Positions 7,847 to 15,251 of a stretch of 32,381 bases of DNA are shown piece by piece. Within the stretch, counting starts at the first letter, position 1. The number at the start of each line of letters is the position of its first letter. The notes below the pieces were generated by a model that did not search any database, was not told where the DNA came from, and saw nothing but the letters and a program-made list of their open reading frames with translations. The stretch covers positions 1-32,381 of the forward strand of contig JAVBOV010000018.1 of assembly GCA_031550205.1 (NCBI GenBank), written 5' to 3'. This DNA comes from JAVBOV01 sp031550205 (GTDB taxonomy: Bacteria > Pseudomonadota > Alphaproteobacteria > RF32 > CAG-239). Both the position numbers and the translations under genes were made by a program.

Positions 7847-8835
7847 TGCTGTTTAAGACCGCACAAATTGATAAATATCTTAAAAACCCCGATTTGAGGG
7901 TTAAGTGTTTTGTGGTCTATGGCAGCAACGAGGGGTTGGTTGACGAATATGTTAAAAAGCTGACAGGAACGGTCAGCCAAGATTTATATGACCCGTTTGC
8001 GGTGGTTTATCTTTCCGAACCCGATGAGGGTGCGATTAACGGCGAATATAATGCGCGTTCGCTGATGGGCGGGCGCCGCGTGATGGTGATTAAAGACGGC
8101 GATAATGCTTTGGCAAAAGCTTTTAAGGCGCTTTTGGATAATTCTAAATCAGACACGCTGATTATTGTTTCATCAACGGATTTTAATAAGAAATCGGCCT
8201 TGGTGAAAATGGCCGAGGAGCGCGATGACTGCGCCTCTATTGCCTGTTATGAAGATAAAGACGAGGATGTATATGCCACGGCAAAAGCTTTGCTGGTGGC
8301 TAATAATATGACCATTGCGACCGACGCTTTGCAGCTTTTGACGCTCAGGCTTTCAAGCGACCGCAAGACCAATTTGGGCGAGCTGGAAAAACTGATTGTT
8401 TATATGGGCGATAAGAAAAATATTACTATTGAAGACGTTAAGAATGCCGTCAGCGATACGGCCGGATCAAAGGTTGAGGATTTGTGCTATTTTGCGGCGG
8501 GAGGTTTTAGTGATAAGGCGCAAAGCGCGCTGGTGAGGCTGGTTAACGAGGGCACAGAAGAGGTATCGCTGGTGCGTTCTTTGTCGGGGCACTTTAACCG
8601 TTTGCTGCAGACGCAGGCCGGAGTGCCAGTGTTTCCGAAGCCGGTTTTTTATCGCGAGGCAGAATTTAACCGGCAGGTCGGGTTGTGGAAAAAAGATAAG
8701 CTGTTCGGTGTTTTGGAGCTTTTGTACAAGCTGGAAAGGGACTGTAAGACCACGGCAAATTCCGGAATTACCATGGAAATGTTATCGTATACGCTGCTGC
8801 AGATTGCCGGCGCTGCAAAAAAAAGCACTTCATGA
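7846..8835 (+). CDS. holA: DNA polymerase III delta subunit
   Basis: The protein is 329 aa. HolA is the clamp-loader wrench: it opens the beta sliding clamp and bridges it to the gamma/tau complex. The N-terminal part has the family pattern CFVVYGSNEGLVDEYVKKL, then SLMGGRRVMVIKDGD and DTLIIVSS (AAA+-like fold without a working Walker A). A helical lid (TNLGELEKLIVYMGDKKNITIEDV) and the C-terminal collar domain (DLCYFAAGGFSDKAQSAL...SLSGHFNRLLQ) follow. It starts with GTG at 7846, overlapping the lptE TAG by one base, which suggests reinitiation. The lptE-holA pair is a conserved arrangement. The stop codon lies inside the loop of the terminator hairpin that ends the operon. Confidence 0.93.
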   Translation: MLFKTAQIDKYLKNPDLRVKCFVVYGSNEGLVDEYVKKLTGTVSQDLYDPFAVVYLSEPDEGAINGEYNARSLMGGRRVMVIKDGDNALAKAFKALLDNSKSDTLIIVSSTDFNKKSALVKMAEERDDCASIACYEDKDEDVYATAKALLVANNMTIATDALQLLTLRLSSDRKTNLGELEKLIVYMGDKKNITIEDVKNAVSDTAGSKVEDLCYFAAGGFSDKAQSALVRLVNEGTEEVSLVRSLSGHFNRLLQTQAGVPVFPKPVFYREAEFNRQVGLWKKDKLFGVLELLYKLERDCKTTANSGITMEMLSYTLLQIAGAAKKSTS

Positions 8836-8849
8836 AGAAGTGCTTTTTT
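8819..8849 (+). terminator. Rho-independent terminator overlapping the holA stop
   Basis: The stem AAAAAAGCACTTC / GAAGTGCTTTTTT with a 5-nt loop ends in six T. The holA TGA (8833-8835) lies in the loop, so the terminating ribosome covers the hairpin. Confidence 0.9.
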
Positions 8850-8891
8850 GCTTTAAGAACCCGTCTTCGCCCTATGGGCTCCGTCGCGGTA

Positions 8892-8927
8892 ATAAAAACC
8901 TAAGCGCTAAAGCGCAAATGTTTTTAT
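8892..8927 (-). terminator. Candidate terminator for the DUF378 gene
   Basis: The outer arms ATAAAAAC (8892-8899) and GTTTTTAT (8920-8927) and an inner GCGC/GCGC pair form a hairpin directly at the 3' end of the minus-strand DUF378 gene, leading into a T-rich run on the minus strand. Confidence 0.5.
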
Positions 8928-9157
8928 TATTTCTTTTTCTTTTTAAGAAGTTCAGGTTTGAACATTTCAATAAGTTTGATGATACCGGCAGCGCCGACAA
9001 TCAAATAAACCAGTCTTAAAATGATGTCTAAACGAATTTGACTGAAGATAACACCTAAAACGTCTACGCCCAAGAGGCCTACAACAGCCCAATAAGCAGC
9101 ACCAACGGCGATCAACAAAGGTGAAAATTTGTTGAACAAATCCAGTAATTTTTGCAT
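8927..9157 (-). CDS. DUF378 family small membrane protein
   Basis: The protein is 76 aa. Two hydrophobic helices are visible: FSPLLIAVGAAYWAVVGLLG, and later LVYLIVGAAGIIKLIEMF. They are separated by a short VDVLGVIFSQIRLDIILR linker, and a KKKKK tail follows. This is the layout of the DUF378 (YuzA-like) family of small two-helix inner-membrane proteins, whose function is unknown. An upstream in-frame start would add an unrelated AT-rich stretch. The ATG at 9157 is chosen because it is preceded by GGAG and makes the protein match the family from its first residues. It is transcribed divergently from the neighbouring methyltransferase gene. Confidence 0.85.
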   Translation of the reverse strand: MQKLLDLFNKFSPLLIAVGAAYWAVVGLLGVDVLGVIFSQIRLDIILRLVYLIVGAAGIIKLIEMFKPELLKKKKK

Positions 9158-9236
9158 TGTATTCTCCAATTGAAAAATTTTGTTAATTAACGTATATAGA
9201 GTAAATCTATTATAAAAAAGTGCAAGAGAAAAGAAT

Positions 9237-9935
9237 ATGTACGGGGAAAAGTTTACAAAATTTATTGAAATGTGGCAAAAAGAGTTTGCCATTGAGAAAA
9301 CCATTGAAGAGAAAATATCCGTTGATAAGGACGGGAATCCGCTGCCTTGGTATACTTATCCGGCGATTGAATATTTGTCGCAGTTTGACTATGGAAACAA
9401 GCGAATCTTTGAATTTGGCTGCGGAAACTCTTCGCTTTTTTGGGCAGAACGAGCCTTAAAAGTGGTTTCAATTGAGGATAATGCCCAATATTTTGAGCGG
9501 TGGCAAAAAGAGTTTATTAAGGAAAACCTTGATATTCGCCATAGGGATGAAGGCGAAGGGTATTATGATGCTGTTTTGGAAGAAGAAACTTTATATGATG
9601 TGATTGTGGTGGATGGCAAATGCCGTGCCGATTGCGCCAGAGCGGCGATGCAGCGGCTGGCGCCGGGCGGGATGATTGTTCTTGACGACAGCGACCGTAT
9701 AAACACCTCTAAAGAGTATGTGGATGCGGTGAATTATCTTAAGGAAGGGAACTATATTCAGATTGATTTTTATGGTTTTTGCCCGATGAACAATTATGCT
9801 AAAACCACTTCTTTGTTTTTATCAAGAGATTTTAATTTTGAGTCTTTATATGAGGTGCAGCCGATATTTGGAGTTGGCAGCCTTTGGGGGATGAGGAGAA
9901 TGGAGAGGAAGAGGTTTTTTAAGGCTCAGAAATGA
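9237..9935 (+). CDS. SAM-dependent methyltransferase-like protein
   Basis: The protein is 232 aa with a class I SAM-binding fold. The motif I equivalent is IFEFGCGNSSLFWAERA (about residues 56-72), followed by the acidic end of strand 2 (VVSIEDN). DVIVVDGKCRADCARAA fits the motif IV region, and LAPGGMIVLDDSDR the post-motif strand. The N-terminal PLPWYTYPAIEYL is typical of a small group of methyltransferase-like proteins I have seen near sugar or surface-polymer genes. No substrate can be assigned. It begins 79 bp from the divergent DUF378 gene and is followed directly by a repeat island, so it is probably a single-gene transcript. The ribosome binding site is weak (AGAGAAAAG). Confidence 0.75.
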   Translation: MYGEKFTKFIEMWQKEFAIEKTIEEKISVDKDGNPLPWYTYPAIEYLSQFDYGNKRIFEFGCGNSSLFWAERALKVVSIEDNAQYFERWQKEFIKENLDIRHRDEGEGYYDAVLEEETLYDVIVVDGKCRADCARAAMQRLAPGGMIVLDDSDRINTSKEYVDAVNYLKEGNYIQIDFYGFCPMNNYAKTTSLFLSRDFNFESLYEVQPIFGVGSLWGMRRMERKRFFKAQK

Positions 9936-10317
9936 TTCATAGTCATTGCGAGCGGAGCGCGGCAATCTCATCTGAATCTTTCTTCTAGTCCTTTACCTGC
10001 AAATTTTTTACGTTCCTTTTGAGACCAAAAGGAACCAAAAGTCCTGCCACGGCTCGATGCCTAGTGCTTTGCTTTCATACAAATATTGTTCTTCTTTTTA
10101 GTGCATCAATTCCATTTTTAGCTAAAGACTAAAAATGAAATTTCTCTTTGATATGTTCGCAAAGCTGAGGCTGTCTCGCAATGTGGCGATAAAAAATGAT
10201 AAGTGGCTAACAAAGTCTAAATACTTTTCCTAAGGCGCTTTAAGAGAAGAAGGGATAATTGCTTGGTAAAGTCTAAAAATCTGCACGAAGGCGGTTTAAA
10301 GAGAATGAGCGGTTGAG
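9936..10317. repeat. Intergenic repeat island, copy B of the scaffold repeat
   Basis: A GTCATTGCGAG motif (9942) leads into CTCATCTGAATCTTTCTTCT and TTTACCTGC. A perfect 10-bp hairpin follows, GTTCCTTTTG (10012-10021) with CAAAAGGAAC (10026-10035). Then comes a nested foldback: GCTTTGC (10066-10072) with GCAAAGC (10159-10165), and inside it CATTTTTAG (10113-10121) with CTAAAAATG (10129-10137). About 245 bp (up to 10189) are nearly identical to copy C at 13507-13759. The tail ends with CTGCACGAAGGCGG, as in the other copies. I see no gene here. Confidence 0.88.
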
Positions 10318-10914
10318 TTAAAAAATTAAAAGTCCTTCAATTTCGGCTCTTAGTTCTTCAATGCCCAGCATTTTATCGGAGCTGGTGGCGATAACCTCAA
10401 TATAAGCGGCGGGGTGTTCTTTGATTTTTTTATTGGTGTCTTCCAGGACTTTTGAAAGGGCGGCCTGGCTGATTTTATCAATTTTTGTTAAGATTATTTG
10501 ATAAGTTACGGCGGCTTTATCGAGCATTTTCATAATCTCTTCATCCACCTTTTTAATGCCGTGGCGAGAATCAATCAGCAGGAAAACACGGCGCAGGTTT
10601 ACGCGTCCCTGGAGGTAGGTCGTTATGGTTTTTTGCCATTGCTTGACCACGCTCTCAGGAGCTTGGGCAAAGCCGTAACCGGGCAGGTCTACCAGGTGCA
10701 GTTTGTCTTCAACATTAAAGAAGTTCAGCTGCTGGGTGCGGCCTGGGGTGTTGGAGGTTTTAGCCAGGCTTTTTTGGTTGGTCAGCGCGTTTATCAGGCT
10801 TGATTTGCCGACATTGGAGCGGCCGGCAAAAGCAACTTCCAACATTTCAGTAATCGGCAGTTGTTCTAATTTGGCGACGCCTAAGACAAAGGTTACGTTT
10901 CCGGTAAAAAGCAT
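10318..10914 (-). CDS. engB: Ribosome biogenesis GTPase EngB/YsxC
   Basis: The protein is 198 aa. EngB is a TRAFAC-class GTPase needed for late large-subunit assembly. All G motifs are visible: G1 GRSNVGKSS (31-39), G2 NTPGRTQQ (55-62), G3 DLPGYG (76-81), G4 TKID near 142, and a TSS G5 near the C-terminus. The start at 10914 is preferred over a longer in-frame start at 11130. It gives the normal ~200-aa length and forms a TAATG overlap with yidC, while the longer start would lie entirely inside yidC in another frame. Position after yidC is a widespread arrangement. Confidence 0.95.
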   Translation of the reverse strand: MLFTGNVTFVLGVAKLEQLPITEMLEVAFAGRSNVGKSSLINALTNQKSLAKTSNTPGRTQQLNFFNVEDKLHLVDLPGYGFAQAPESVVKQWQKTITTYLQGRVNLRRVFLLIDSRHGIKKVDEEIMKMLDKAAVTYQIILTKIDKISQAALSKVLEDTNKKIKEHPAAYIEVIATSSDKMLGIEELRAEIEGLLIF

Positions 10915-12578
10915 TAGCTGACACCATATTTTTTCATAATGGTTTTTTGCTGGATGATTGATAAAACGTTGCTCAATGTCCAATAGATTACCAAGCCGGA
11001 GGCAAAGTGTCCCATCATGAAGGTAAAGATTATCGGCATCATGGCGAACATGCGGGCCTGGTCTTTGTTGGCCGGCGCCGGGTTTAGCTTTTGCTGAATG
11101 AACATGGTAATGCCCATAAGAATCGGCCAAACGCCAATATCAAGCAGGCTGGGAATGGGCAAGTGAGTTATGACCGAGATGGTCAGCGGGTCGGGAGCGG
11201 AGAGGTCTTTTATCCAGCCGATGAACGGAGCGTGGCGGATTTCAATGGCAATATTCAAAACCTTAAACAGCGAGAAAAACACCGGAATTTGAATTAAAAT
11301 CGGCAGGCAGCCGGAAGCCGGGTTGATTTTTTCTTTTTTATAAAGCTCCATGGTGTGCTGCTGCAAAAGCAGCTTGTTGTCTTTATATTTTTCCTGCAGT
11401 TCTTTCATTTTGGGCTGCAGTTTTTTCATCTTTGACATGCTTTCATAAGATTTGCCGGCAATGGGGAACATTACCAGTCTTAAAAGAGCGGCAAAAACCA
11501 AAATGGCCCAGCCCATGTTGCCGATTAAACCATATAAGAAGTCTAAGATATAAAAGAACGGCTTGGTTAAGAAGTAATACCAGCCGAAGTCGATATTGAG
11601 GTCGAATTTGTCGATGTTCATTTTTTTGGCGTAGGTATCAATAAGTTTGATTTCTTTGGCGCCGGCATAAAAATGAAGCTTTTCGGAAACAACCGAATCT
11701 GCGGCCAAGGTTTGTTTTGAACCAAGGTAATCTACCTGAAAAGAATCTTTGGCTGGATTGGCAAAGCGGAATTTGCCGGATTGGGTTTTATCTAAGATAA
11801 TGGAAGTGAACCAATAGCGGTCTGAAAAACCGGCCCAGCCGCCGGCGGTGGTGAACTCTTGCTTTTTGTTTTCAGATGAATCTTTTAGTTTTTCTTCTTT
11901 TAAAGAGCCGTCAAAAACGCCGATAAAGCCCTCATGCACCACGGAACTGGCGGCAGAGGCTTCGGGCTTGTTTTGGCTGACTAAGGCATAGGGATAAAGC
12001 TCAAAAGTTTTTGCGGTGTTGTTTTCAACGCTTTGCTCAATGGCGAACATATAATTTTCATCCAAGGAAAATTTGTTGATGAATTTTAAGCCTTGGCCGT
12101 TGTTCCATTCCAAGATAACCGGGCTGTTTGGGGTTAGTTTGGAGCCGCGGACGCTCCAGACGGTGTCTTTACCGGGGAGAGAGAGGCTTTTGTCGGTGGA
12201 GGTCCAGCCAAACTCGGCATAATAGGGGTGCTCGGTTTGAGCCGGAGCCAAAAGCTCAACATTCGGGCTGGTTTTATCTAAGGTTTGGCGATATTTGTTC
12301 AAGGTTAAATTGTCAAAACGGGCGCCTTTGACTCTTAATGAGCCTTCAATTACAGAGTTGGAAACGGCAATGCGTTGGTCTTGGCTTAAGCTTTCTTTGG
12401 TTGAGAGGATTTGTTTTACGGCAATTGCTTCAGCCTTGGGAGCAGGTTCTGCAACGGCAGCCACAGGAGCTTCTATTGCGGGTTGCTCGGGCAAATCTTT
12501 TTTGAAAAAGAAATTGGTGATGAAAATGACGATAATTGATAGCAAAACCGCTAAATATAAACCCTTTTGTTCTTGCAT
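10914..12578 (-). CDS. yidC: Membrane protein insertase YidC
   Basis: The protein is 554 aa, of normal length for a proteobacterial YidC. YidC inserts proteins into the inner membrane alone or with SecYEG. An N-terminal anchor (GLYLAVLLSIIVIFITNFFF) is followed by a Pro/Ala/Glu-rich linker and the large periplasmic beta-sandwich domain (about residues 70-330). The conserved five-helix insertase core follows: WAILVFAALLRLVMFPI (with the positively charged Arg that lines the groove), the cytoplasmic helical hairpin (YESMSKMKKLQPKMKELQ), ASGCLPILIQIPVFFSLFK, and the final PIIFTFMMGHFASGLVIYW segment. Gene order rpmH-rnpA-yidD-yidC is standard, and engB follows with a one-base overlap. Confidence 0.97.
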   Translation of the reverse strand: MQEQKGLYLAVLLSIIVIFITNFFFKKDLPEQPAIEAPVAAVAEPAPKAEAIAVKQILSTKESLSQDQRIAVSNSVIEGSLRVKGARFDNLTLNKYRQTLDKTSPNVELLAPAQTEHPYYAEFGWTSTDKSLSLPGKDTVWSVRGSKLTPNSPVILEWNNGQGLKFINKFSLDENYMFAIEQSVENNTAKTFELYPYALVSQNKPEASAASSVVHEGFIGVFDGSLKEEKLKDSSENKKQEFTTAGGWAGFSDRYWFTSIILDKTQSGKFRFANPAKDSFQVDYLGSKQTLAADSVVSEKLHFYAGAKEIKLIDTYAKKMNIDKFDLNIDFGWYYFLTKPFFYILDFLYGLIGNMGWAILVFAALLRLVMFPIAGKSYESMSKMKKLQPKMKELQEKYKDNKLLLQQHTMELYKKEKINPASGCLPILIQIPVFFSLFKVLNIAIEIRHAPFIGWIKDLSAPDPLTISVITHLPIPSLLDIGVWPILMGITMFIQQKLNPAPANKDQARMFAMMPIIFTFMMGHFASGLVIYWTLSNVLSIIQQKTIMKKYGVS

Positions 12579-12616
12579 CTTTCTTTCCTTGTAGCTTCGC
12601 GAGGGGTAAACTGATT

Positions 12617-12868
12617 TTATCTTTTTAGCTTATTTTTCTTATGTTTACAAGCATCTTTTGCGGGTACGGGGTCAGAGCCGGAGCCGCCCCAGGGGTGGCA
12701 GCGCAAAAGGCGCTTGGTGCCAAGGTAAACTCCCTTGAAACAGCCGTGGGTTTGAATGGCCTCAATCATGTATTGCGAGCAACTGGGCTCAAAGCGGCAG
12801 ACGCCCGGACAAAGGTGAGATAGGGTTTTTTGGTATAGTTTAACAATGAGAATCAGGAGCTGCTTCAT
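12617..12868 (-). CDS. yidD: Membrane protein insertion efficiency factor YidD
   Basis: The protein is 83 aa. It shows the YidD signature: an amphipathic N-terminal helix (MKQLLILIVKLYQKTLS), then CRFEPSCSQYMIEAIQTHG with paired Cys, followed by HPWGGSGSDPVP. YidD sits at the inner face of the membrane and helps YidC insert substrates. The start lies inside the 3' end of rnpA (29-bp overlap), typical of this cluster and suggesting coupled translation. yidC begins 38 bp downstream. The tail is Lys-rich. Confidence 0.95.
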   Translation of the reverse strand: MKQLLILIVKLYQKTLSHLCPGVCRFEPSCSQYMIEAIQTHGCFKGVYLGTKRLLRCHPWGGSGSDPVPAKDACKHKKNKLKR

Positions 12869-13220
12869 TCGGGCTTTCCAGCTGTTGGTGAGCTTTTTTA
12901 AGAGCGTAGGTTAAATCTTTTTTCAAATCAATAAAATCTATTTCGGCGGTGTTGTAACGGCCGATTAAGACATATTCAATGTTGTTTCGGAAGAGAGAGA
13001 TGGTTTCTCCGACGGCGGCGCGCAGGCGGCGTTTGGTGCGGTTGCGCTCATGAGCTTTGCCCAGTTTTTTGGTGGCGGTGTAGCCAACCAGATAAGGGGT
13101 TGGTTCGGCACATAAACTTAGAGCCGCTAAAAGGATTAAACTTTTGGTTACAATTTTAACCCCTTTTTCTGCGACTCTTAAGAATTGTTTTCGTTTTTTT
13201 AAAACATTGGCCTTAGGCAT
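12840..13220 (-). CDS. rnpA: Ribonuclease P protein component
   Basis: The protein is 126 aa from the ATG at 13220 (MPKANVLKKRKQFLRVAEKG). It binds RNase P RNA and the 5' leader of pre-tRNAs. The family motif around the conserved RNR is present as KAHERNRTKRRLRAAV, and LKKRKQFLRV matches the usual N-terminal L-x-x-x-x-x-F pattern. A GTG at 13256 in the same frame would overlap rpmH by 32 bp. I prefer 13220 because it starts just 4 bp after the rpmH stop and adds no foreign residues, but its Shine-Dalgarno is poor, so translation may depend on coupling to rpmH. Confidence 0.9.
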   Translation of the reverse strand: MPKANVLKKRKQFLRVAEKGVKIVTKSLILLAALSLCAEPTPYLVGYTATKKLGKAHERNRTKRRLRAAVGETISLFRNNIEYVLIGRYNTAEIDFIDLKKDLTYALKKAHQQLESPNEAAPDSHC

Positions 13221-13224
13221 AGGT

Positions 13225-13359
13225 TTATGCGCTGAGACGGGCGCGTCCTCTGGCACGGCGAGCGGCCAAAACCTTGCGTCCGCCTACGGTTGCCATGCGC
13301 GAACGGAAACCGTGGCGACGGGCTCTTACCAATTTGGAAGGTTGGTATGTACGTTTCAT
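13225..13359 (-). CDS. rpmH: 50S ribosomal protein L34
   Basis: The protein is 44 aa, MKRTYQPSKLVRARRHGFRS and onward, the canonical full-length L34 with its Arg/Lys-rich body (RMATVGGRKVLAARRARGR). Longer in-frame starts exist up to 13419, but the family begins at this Met and it is preceded by AGGAG at a good distance. It is the first gene of the rpmH-rnpA-yidD-yidC-engB operon and is preceded by a strong promoter at 13391-13419. Confidence 0.97.
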   Translation of the reverse strand: MKRTYQPSKLVRARRHGFRSRMATVGGRKVLAARRARGRARLSA

Positions 13360-13390
13360 TTTCTTTACTCCTAACTTTTTTCTTAGGCGC

Positions 13391-13419
13391 TTTATAAAGG
13401 GTTTGGGGGTTGGTGTCAA
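13391..13419 (-). promoter_or_regulatory. Strong sigma70-type promoter of rpmH operon
   Basis: On the minus strand, TTGACA (13419-13414) and TATAAA (13396-13391) are separated by exactly 17 bp. The match to the vegetative consensus is nearly perfect and fits a ribosomal protein operon. Confidence 0.85.
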
Positions 13420-14131
13420 GAGGTTTTTGCGGGCGCAAAAAGAATAAAACGCCTTAAAACGTCATTGCGAGCAGAGCGCGGCAATCTCATCCTAATCACT
13501 CAAAACGTCATTGCGAGGCCTTTAGGCCGTGGCAATCCCATCTGAATCTTTTTTCTAGTCTTTTACCTGCAAGGGTTTTATGTTCCTTTTGAGACCAAAA
13601 GGAACCAAAAGTCCTGCCACGGCTCGCTGCCTAGCGCTTTGCTTCCATACAAATATTGTTCTTCTTTTTAGTGCATCAATTCCATTTTTAGCTAAAGACT
13701 AAAAATGAAATTTCTCTTTGATATGCTCGCAAAGCTGAGGCTGTCTCGCAATGTGGCGAAAAGAGAAAGAAGGGTTGCAAACAAAATCTAAAAAGCTGCA
13801 CTAAGGCGAGTTTTATTAGGATAGTTGGTTTAGGGGTAGGGTTTGTCATTGCGAGCGACCTGTCCGCCGTAGCTCTGCAAGAGCGAAGGAGGAAGCGCGG
13901 CAATCCAACTTAATAATATGGCCAATTTGTCTTGGATCCCACGCACATTTTACACTTTTCTGGTCTGCACGGCTAAGGCCGATGCAGGAAAATTGTAAAA
14001 TATGCTCTGGATGACGAGAGGGGAGAGAGGAGAGAGAAGAAAACTTCGTTTTCTGGATCCCGGGTATCTAGCTTTTAATACAGTCGCTGCCGCTTCCTTA
14101 TTAAAAGCAAGATAGCCGGGCATTTGCAGAC
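13420..14131. repeat. Compound repeat island: copy C plus further foldback elements
   Basis: There is no gene in this ~700-bp stretch, which is a pile-up of repeats. GTCATTGCGAG motifs lie at 13461, 13507 and 13845. Copy C of the scaffold repeat (13507-13759) has hairpin GTTCCTTTTG (13582-13591)/CAAAAGGAAC (13596-13605) and foldback GCTTTGC (13636-13642)/GCAAAGC (13729-13735), nearly identical to copy B. A further foldback at about 13943-14005 pairs ACATTTTACA with TGTAAAAT and CTGCA with TGCAG. Another at 14058-14120 pairs CCCGGGTATCTAGCTTTTAA with its imperfect complement ending AAGCAAGATAGCCGGG. Confidence 0.85.
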
Positions 14132-14158
14132 AAAAATCTGACTTTAAGTCAGTTTTTT
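14132..14158 (+). terminator. Terminator-like hairpin before a small gene
   Basis: AAAAA-T-CTGAC / GTCAG followed by six T forms a hairpin ending 9 bp before the ATG at 14168. It could be the end of a repeat-derived transcript or an attenuator for the small gene; the sequence does not decide. Confidence 0.55.
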
Positions 14159-14167
14159 GCTTAATTG

Positions 14168-14302
14168 ATGACATTGATTAAAATTGCCCTTGTGGTGATT
14201 GCTTTAGGAACTATTACGATATTTGTTTGCAAGGGTGTGGGTTACAAATTGCCGCCCGCTCCTGAATATGTTCCTAAGTTTGAGACAGAAAGAGCGAAAT
14301 AA
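14168..14302 (+). CDS. Small single-pass membrane protein (44 aa)
   Basis: The frame ATG 14168 to TAA 14302 encodes 44 aa: one hydrophobic helix (LIKIALVVIALGTITIFVC), then a short Pro-rich polar tail (KLPPAPEYVPKFETERAK). The composition looks like a real bitopic small protein or short anchor with its tail in the periplasm. The Cys at residue 21 lacks a proper lipobox. A good terminator follows directly after the stop, which supports a transcribed gene ending there. Against it, I see no Shine-Dalgarno, and a terminator-like hairpin sits just upstream. I do not recognise a family. Confidence 0.5.
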   Translation: MTLIKIALVVIALGTITIFVCKGVGYKLPPAPEYVPKFETERAK

Positions 14303-14303
14303 G

Positions 14304-14332
14304 AAAAAGGCTGGAGATTTCCAGCCTTTTTT
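14304..14332 (+). terminator. Rho-independent terminator after the small membrane protein gene
   Basis: AAAAAGGCTGGA and TCCAGCCTTTTTT pair around a GATT loop, with six T on the plus strand and an A-run that makes it usable in both directions. Confidence 0.9.
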
Positions 14333-14351
14333 ATTTTGATTAGTGGTTTAA

Positions 14352-14388
14352 CCCCTCACCCTAACCCTCTCCCGCAAGGGGAGAGGGG
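14352..14388 (-). repeat. CCCTCTCCC-GCAAG hairpin repeat, copy 1
   Basis: CCCCTCACCCTAA is followed by a hairpin CCCTCTCCC (14365-14373) / GGGAGAGGG (14379-14387). It abuts the 3' end of the Bax-inhibitor-1 family gene. Near-identical copy at 15208-15246 and related copies at 18464-18497 and 19458-19495. Confidence 0.85.
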
Positions 14389-14395
14389 AAAAGGA

Positions 14396-15118
14396 TTATC
14401 TTCTGTTGCCGAAGAGTCTCAGCAAAGCCAGGAAGAGGTTGATGAAGTCCATGTACAATGCCAGGGCTCCGGTGACAGCTTTTTTGGTGGCGATGTCGCC
14501 GGAATCGGAGGCGTAGTAAATTTCTCTTATCTTTTGAGTGTCATAGGCGGTTAGGCCGGTGAAGACAATTACGGAGATGAAAGAAATGGCGTAATACAGG
14601 CCGGAATTTCCCAAAAAGATGTTGATTATGGAAGCAATGATTAAGCCCCACAAGCCCATTATTAAGAAAGAACCCCAAGAGGTTAAGTCTTTTTTGGTGG
14701 TGTAGCCGTAGATGCTCATGGCGCCGAACATGCCGGCAGTGGCCAGGAAGGTTGAGGTGATGCTGGCCTGGGTGTACATCAGCAGAATCGGCGAAATGGA
14801 AACGCCCATTAAGCCGGAGAAAACCCAGAAAGCAGCTTTAACCTGGCCTGCGGTGCCGCGGGCTAAGACCCAGCCGAAAGCAAAAATCATAATCAGCGGG
14901 GAGAAAAACATCAGCCAGCCGAAGCCGGAAAGGCCGGCGTGGCCGTTGGCGCCGATGTTAAACAGGATTTTGAGCATGAACGGGGTCATGGAAAGATATG
15001 CGGCAAGCGCGGTGATGCACAGGCCGCCGGCCATGTAGTTGTAAACTCTCAGCATGTGTTGGCGAAGTCCTTCATCAACATAGGCTGCGGTTTTGACGGT
15101 TTTTACTTTTTCAATCAT
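14396..15118 (-). CDS. Bax inhibitor-1/YccA family membrane protein
   Basis: The protein is 240 aa with seven hydrophobic segments after a polar N-terminus (MIEKVKTVKTAAYVDEGLRQ). The family marks are present: LRVYNYMAGGLCITALAAYL at the first helix, FGAMSIYGYTTKKDLTSWGSFL in the middle, FTGLTAYDTQKIREIY with the conserved Asp-containing loop, and ALALYMDFINLFLALLRLFG at the end. Members of this family form pH- and calcium-sensitive leak channels or bind FtsH (YccA); which role applies here is unknown. The start at 15118 is chosen over a TTG at 15133 because GGAG stands at proper distance. It has its own promoter upstream and is flanked by two copies of a C-rich hairpin repeat. Confidence 0.9.
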   Translation of the reverse strand: MIEKVKTVKTAAYVDEGLRQHMLRVYNYMAGGLCITALAAYLSMTPFMLKILFNIGANGHAGLSGFGWLMFFSPLIMIFAFGWVLARGTAGQVKAAFWVFSGLMGVSISPILLMYTQASITSTFLATAGMFGAMSIYGYTTKKDLTSWGSFLIMGLWGLIIASIINIFLGNSGLYYAISFISVIVFTGLTAYDTQKIREIYYASDSGDIATKKAVTGALALYMDFINLFLALLRLFGNRR

Positions 15119-15150
15119 GGGTATTTTCTCCAAAGTTTGATGTTGGTTAT

Positions 15151-15179
15151 AATATAGGGGTTTTTGGGATGGGAATCAA
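15151..15179 (-). promoter_or_regulatory. Candidate sigma70 promoter of the Bax-inhibitor-1 gene
   Basis: On the minus strand, TTGATT (15179-15174) and TATATT (15156-15151) have a 17-bp spacer and lie about 33 bp upstream of the start codon. Confidence 0.6.
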
Positions 15180-15207
15180 GGGAGAAAATGATTTGATGTA
15201 TTGTTGA

Positions 15208-15246
15208 ACCCCTCACCCCAACCCTCTCCCGCAAGGGGAGAGGGGG
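15208..15246 (-). repeat. CCCTCTCCC-GCAAG hairpin repeat, copy 2
   Basis: Same C-rich lead and hairpin as the copy at 14352, again within a few bases of a minus-strand stop codon (the YgjP-type gene, 15252). Confidence 0.85.
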
Positions 15247-15251
15247 AAAAA

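Noticed and set aside
8927..9304. 125-codon version of the DUF378 gene
   Set aside because: The N-terminal extension reads back through the intergenic promoter region and the start of the divergent methyltransferase gene; GGAG and family homology fix the start at 9157.
10915..11130. Longer engB start that would overlap yidC by about 216 bp
   Set aside because: The extra 72 residues are an out-of-frame reading of yidC and do not resemble EngB; the TAATG start at 10914 gives the family length.
12840..13359. dnaA next to rpmH, as in many bacteria
   Set aside because: No dnaA is present; upstream of rpmH there is only a promoter and a repeat island.
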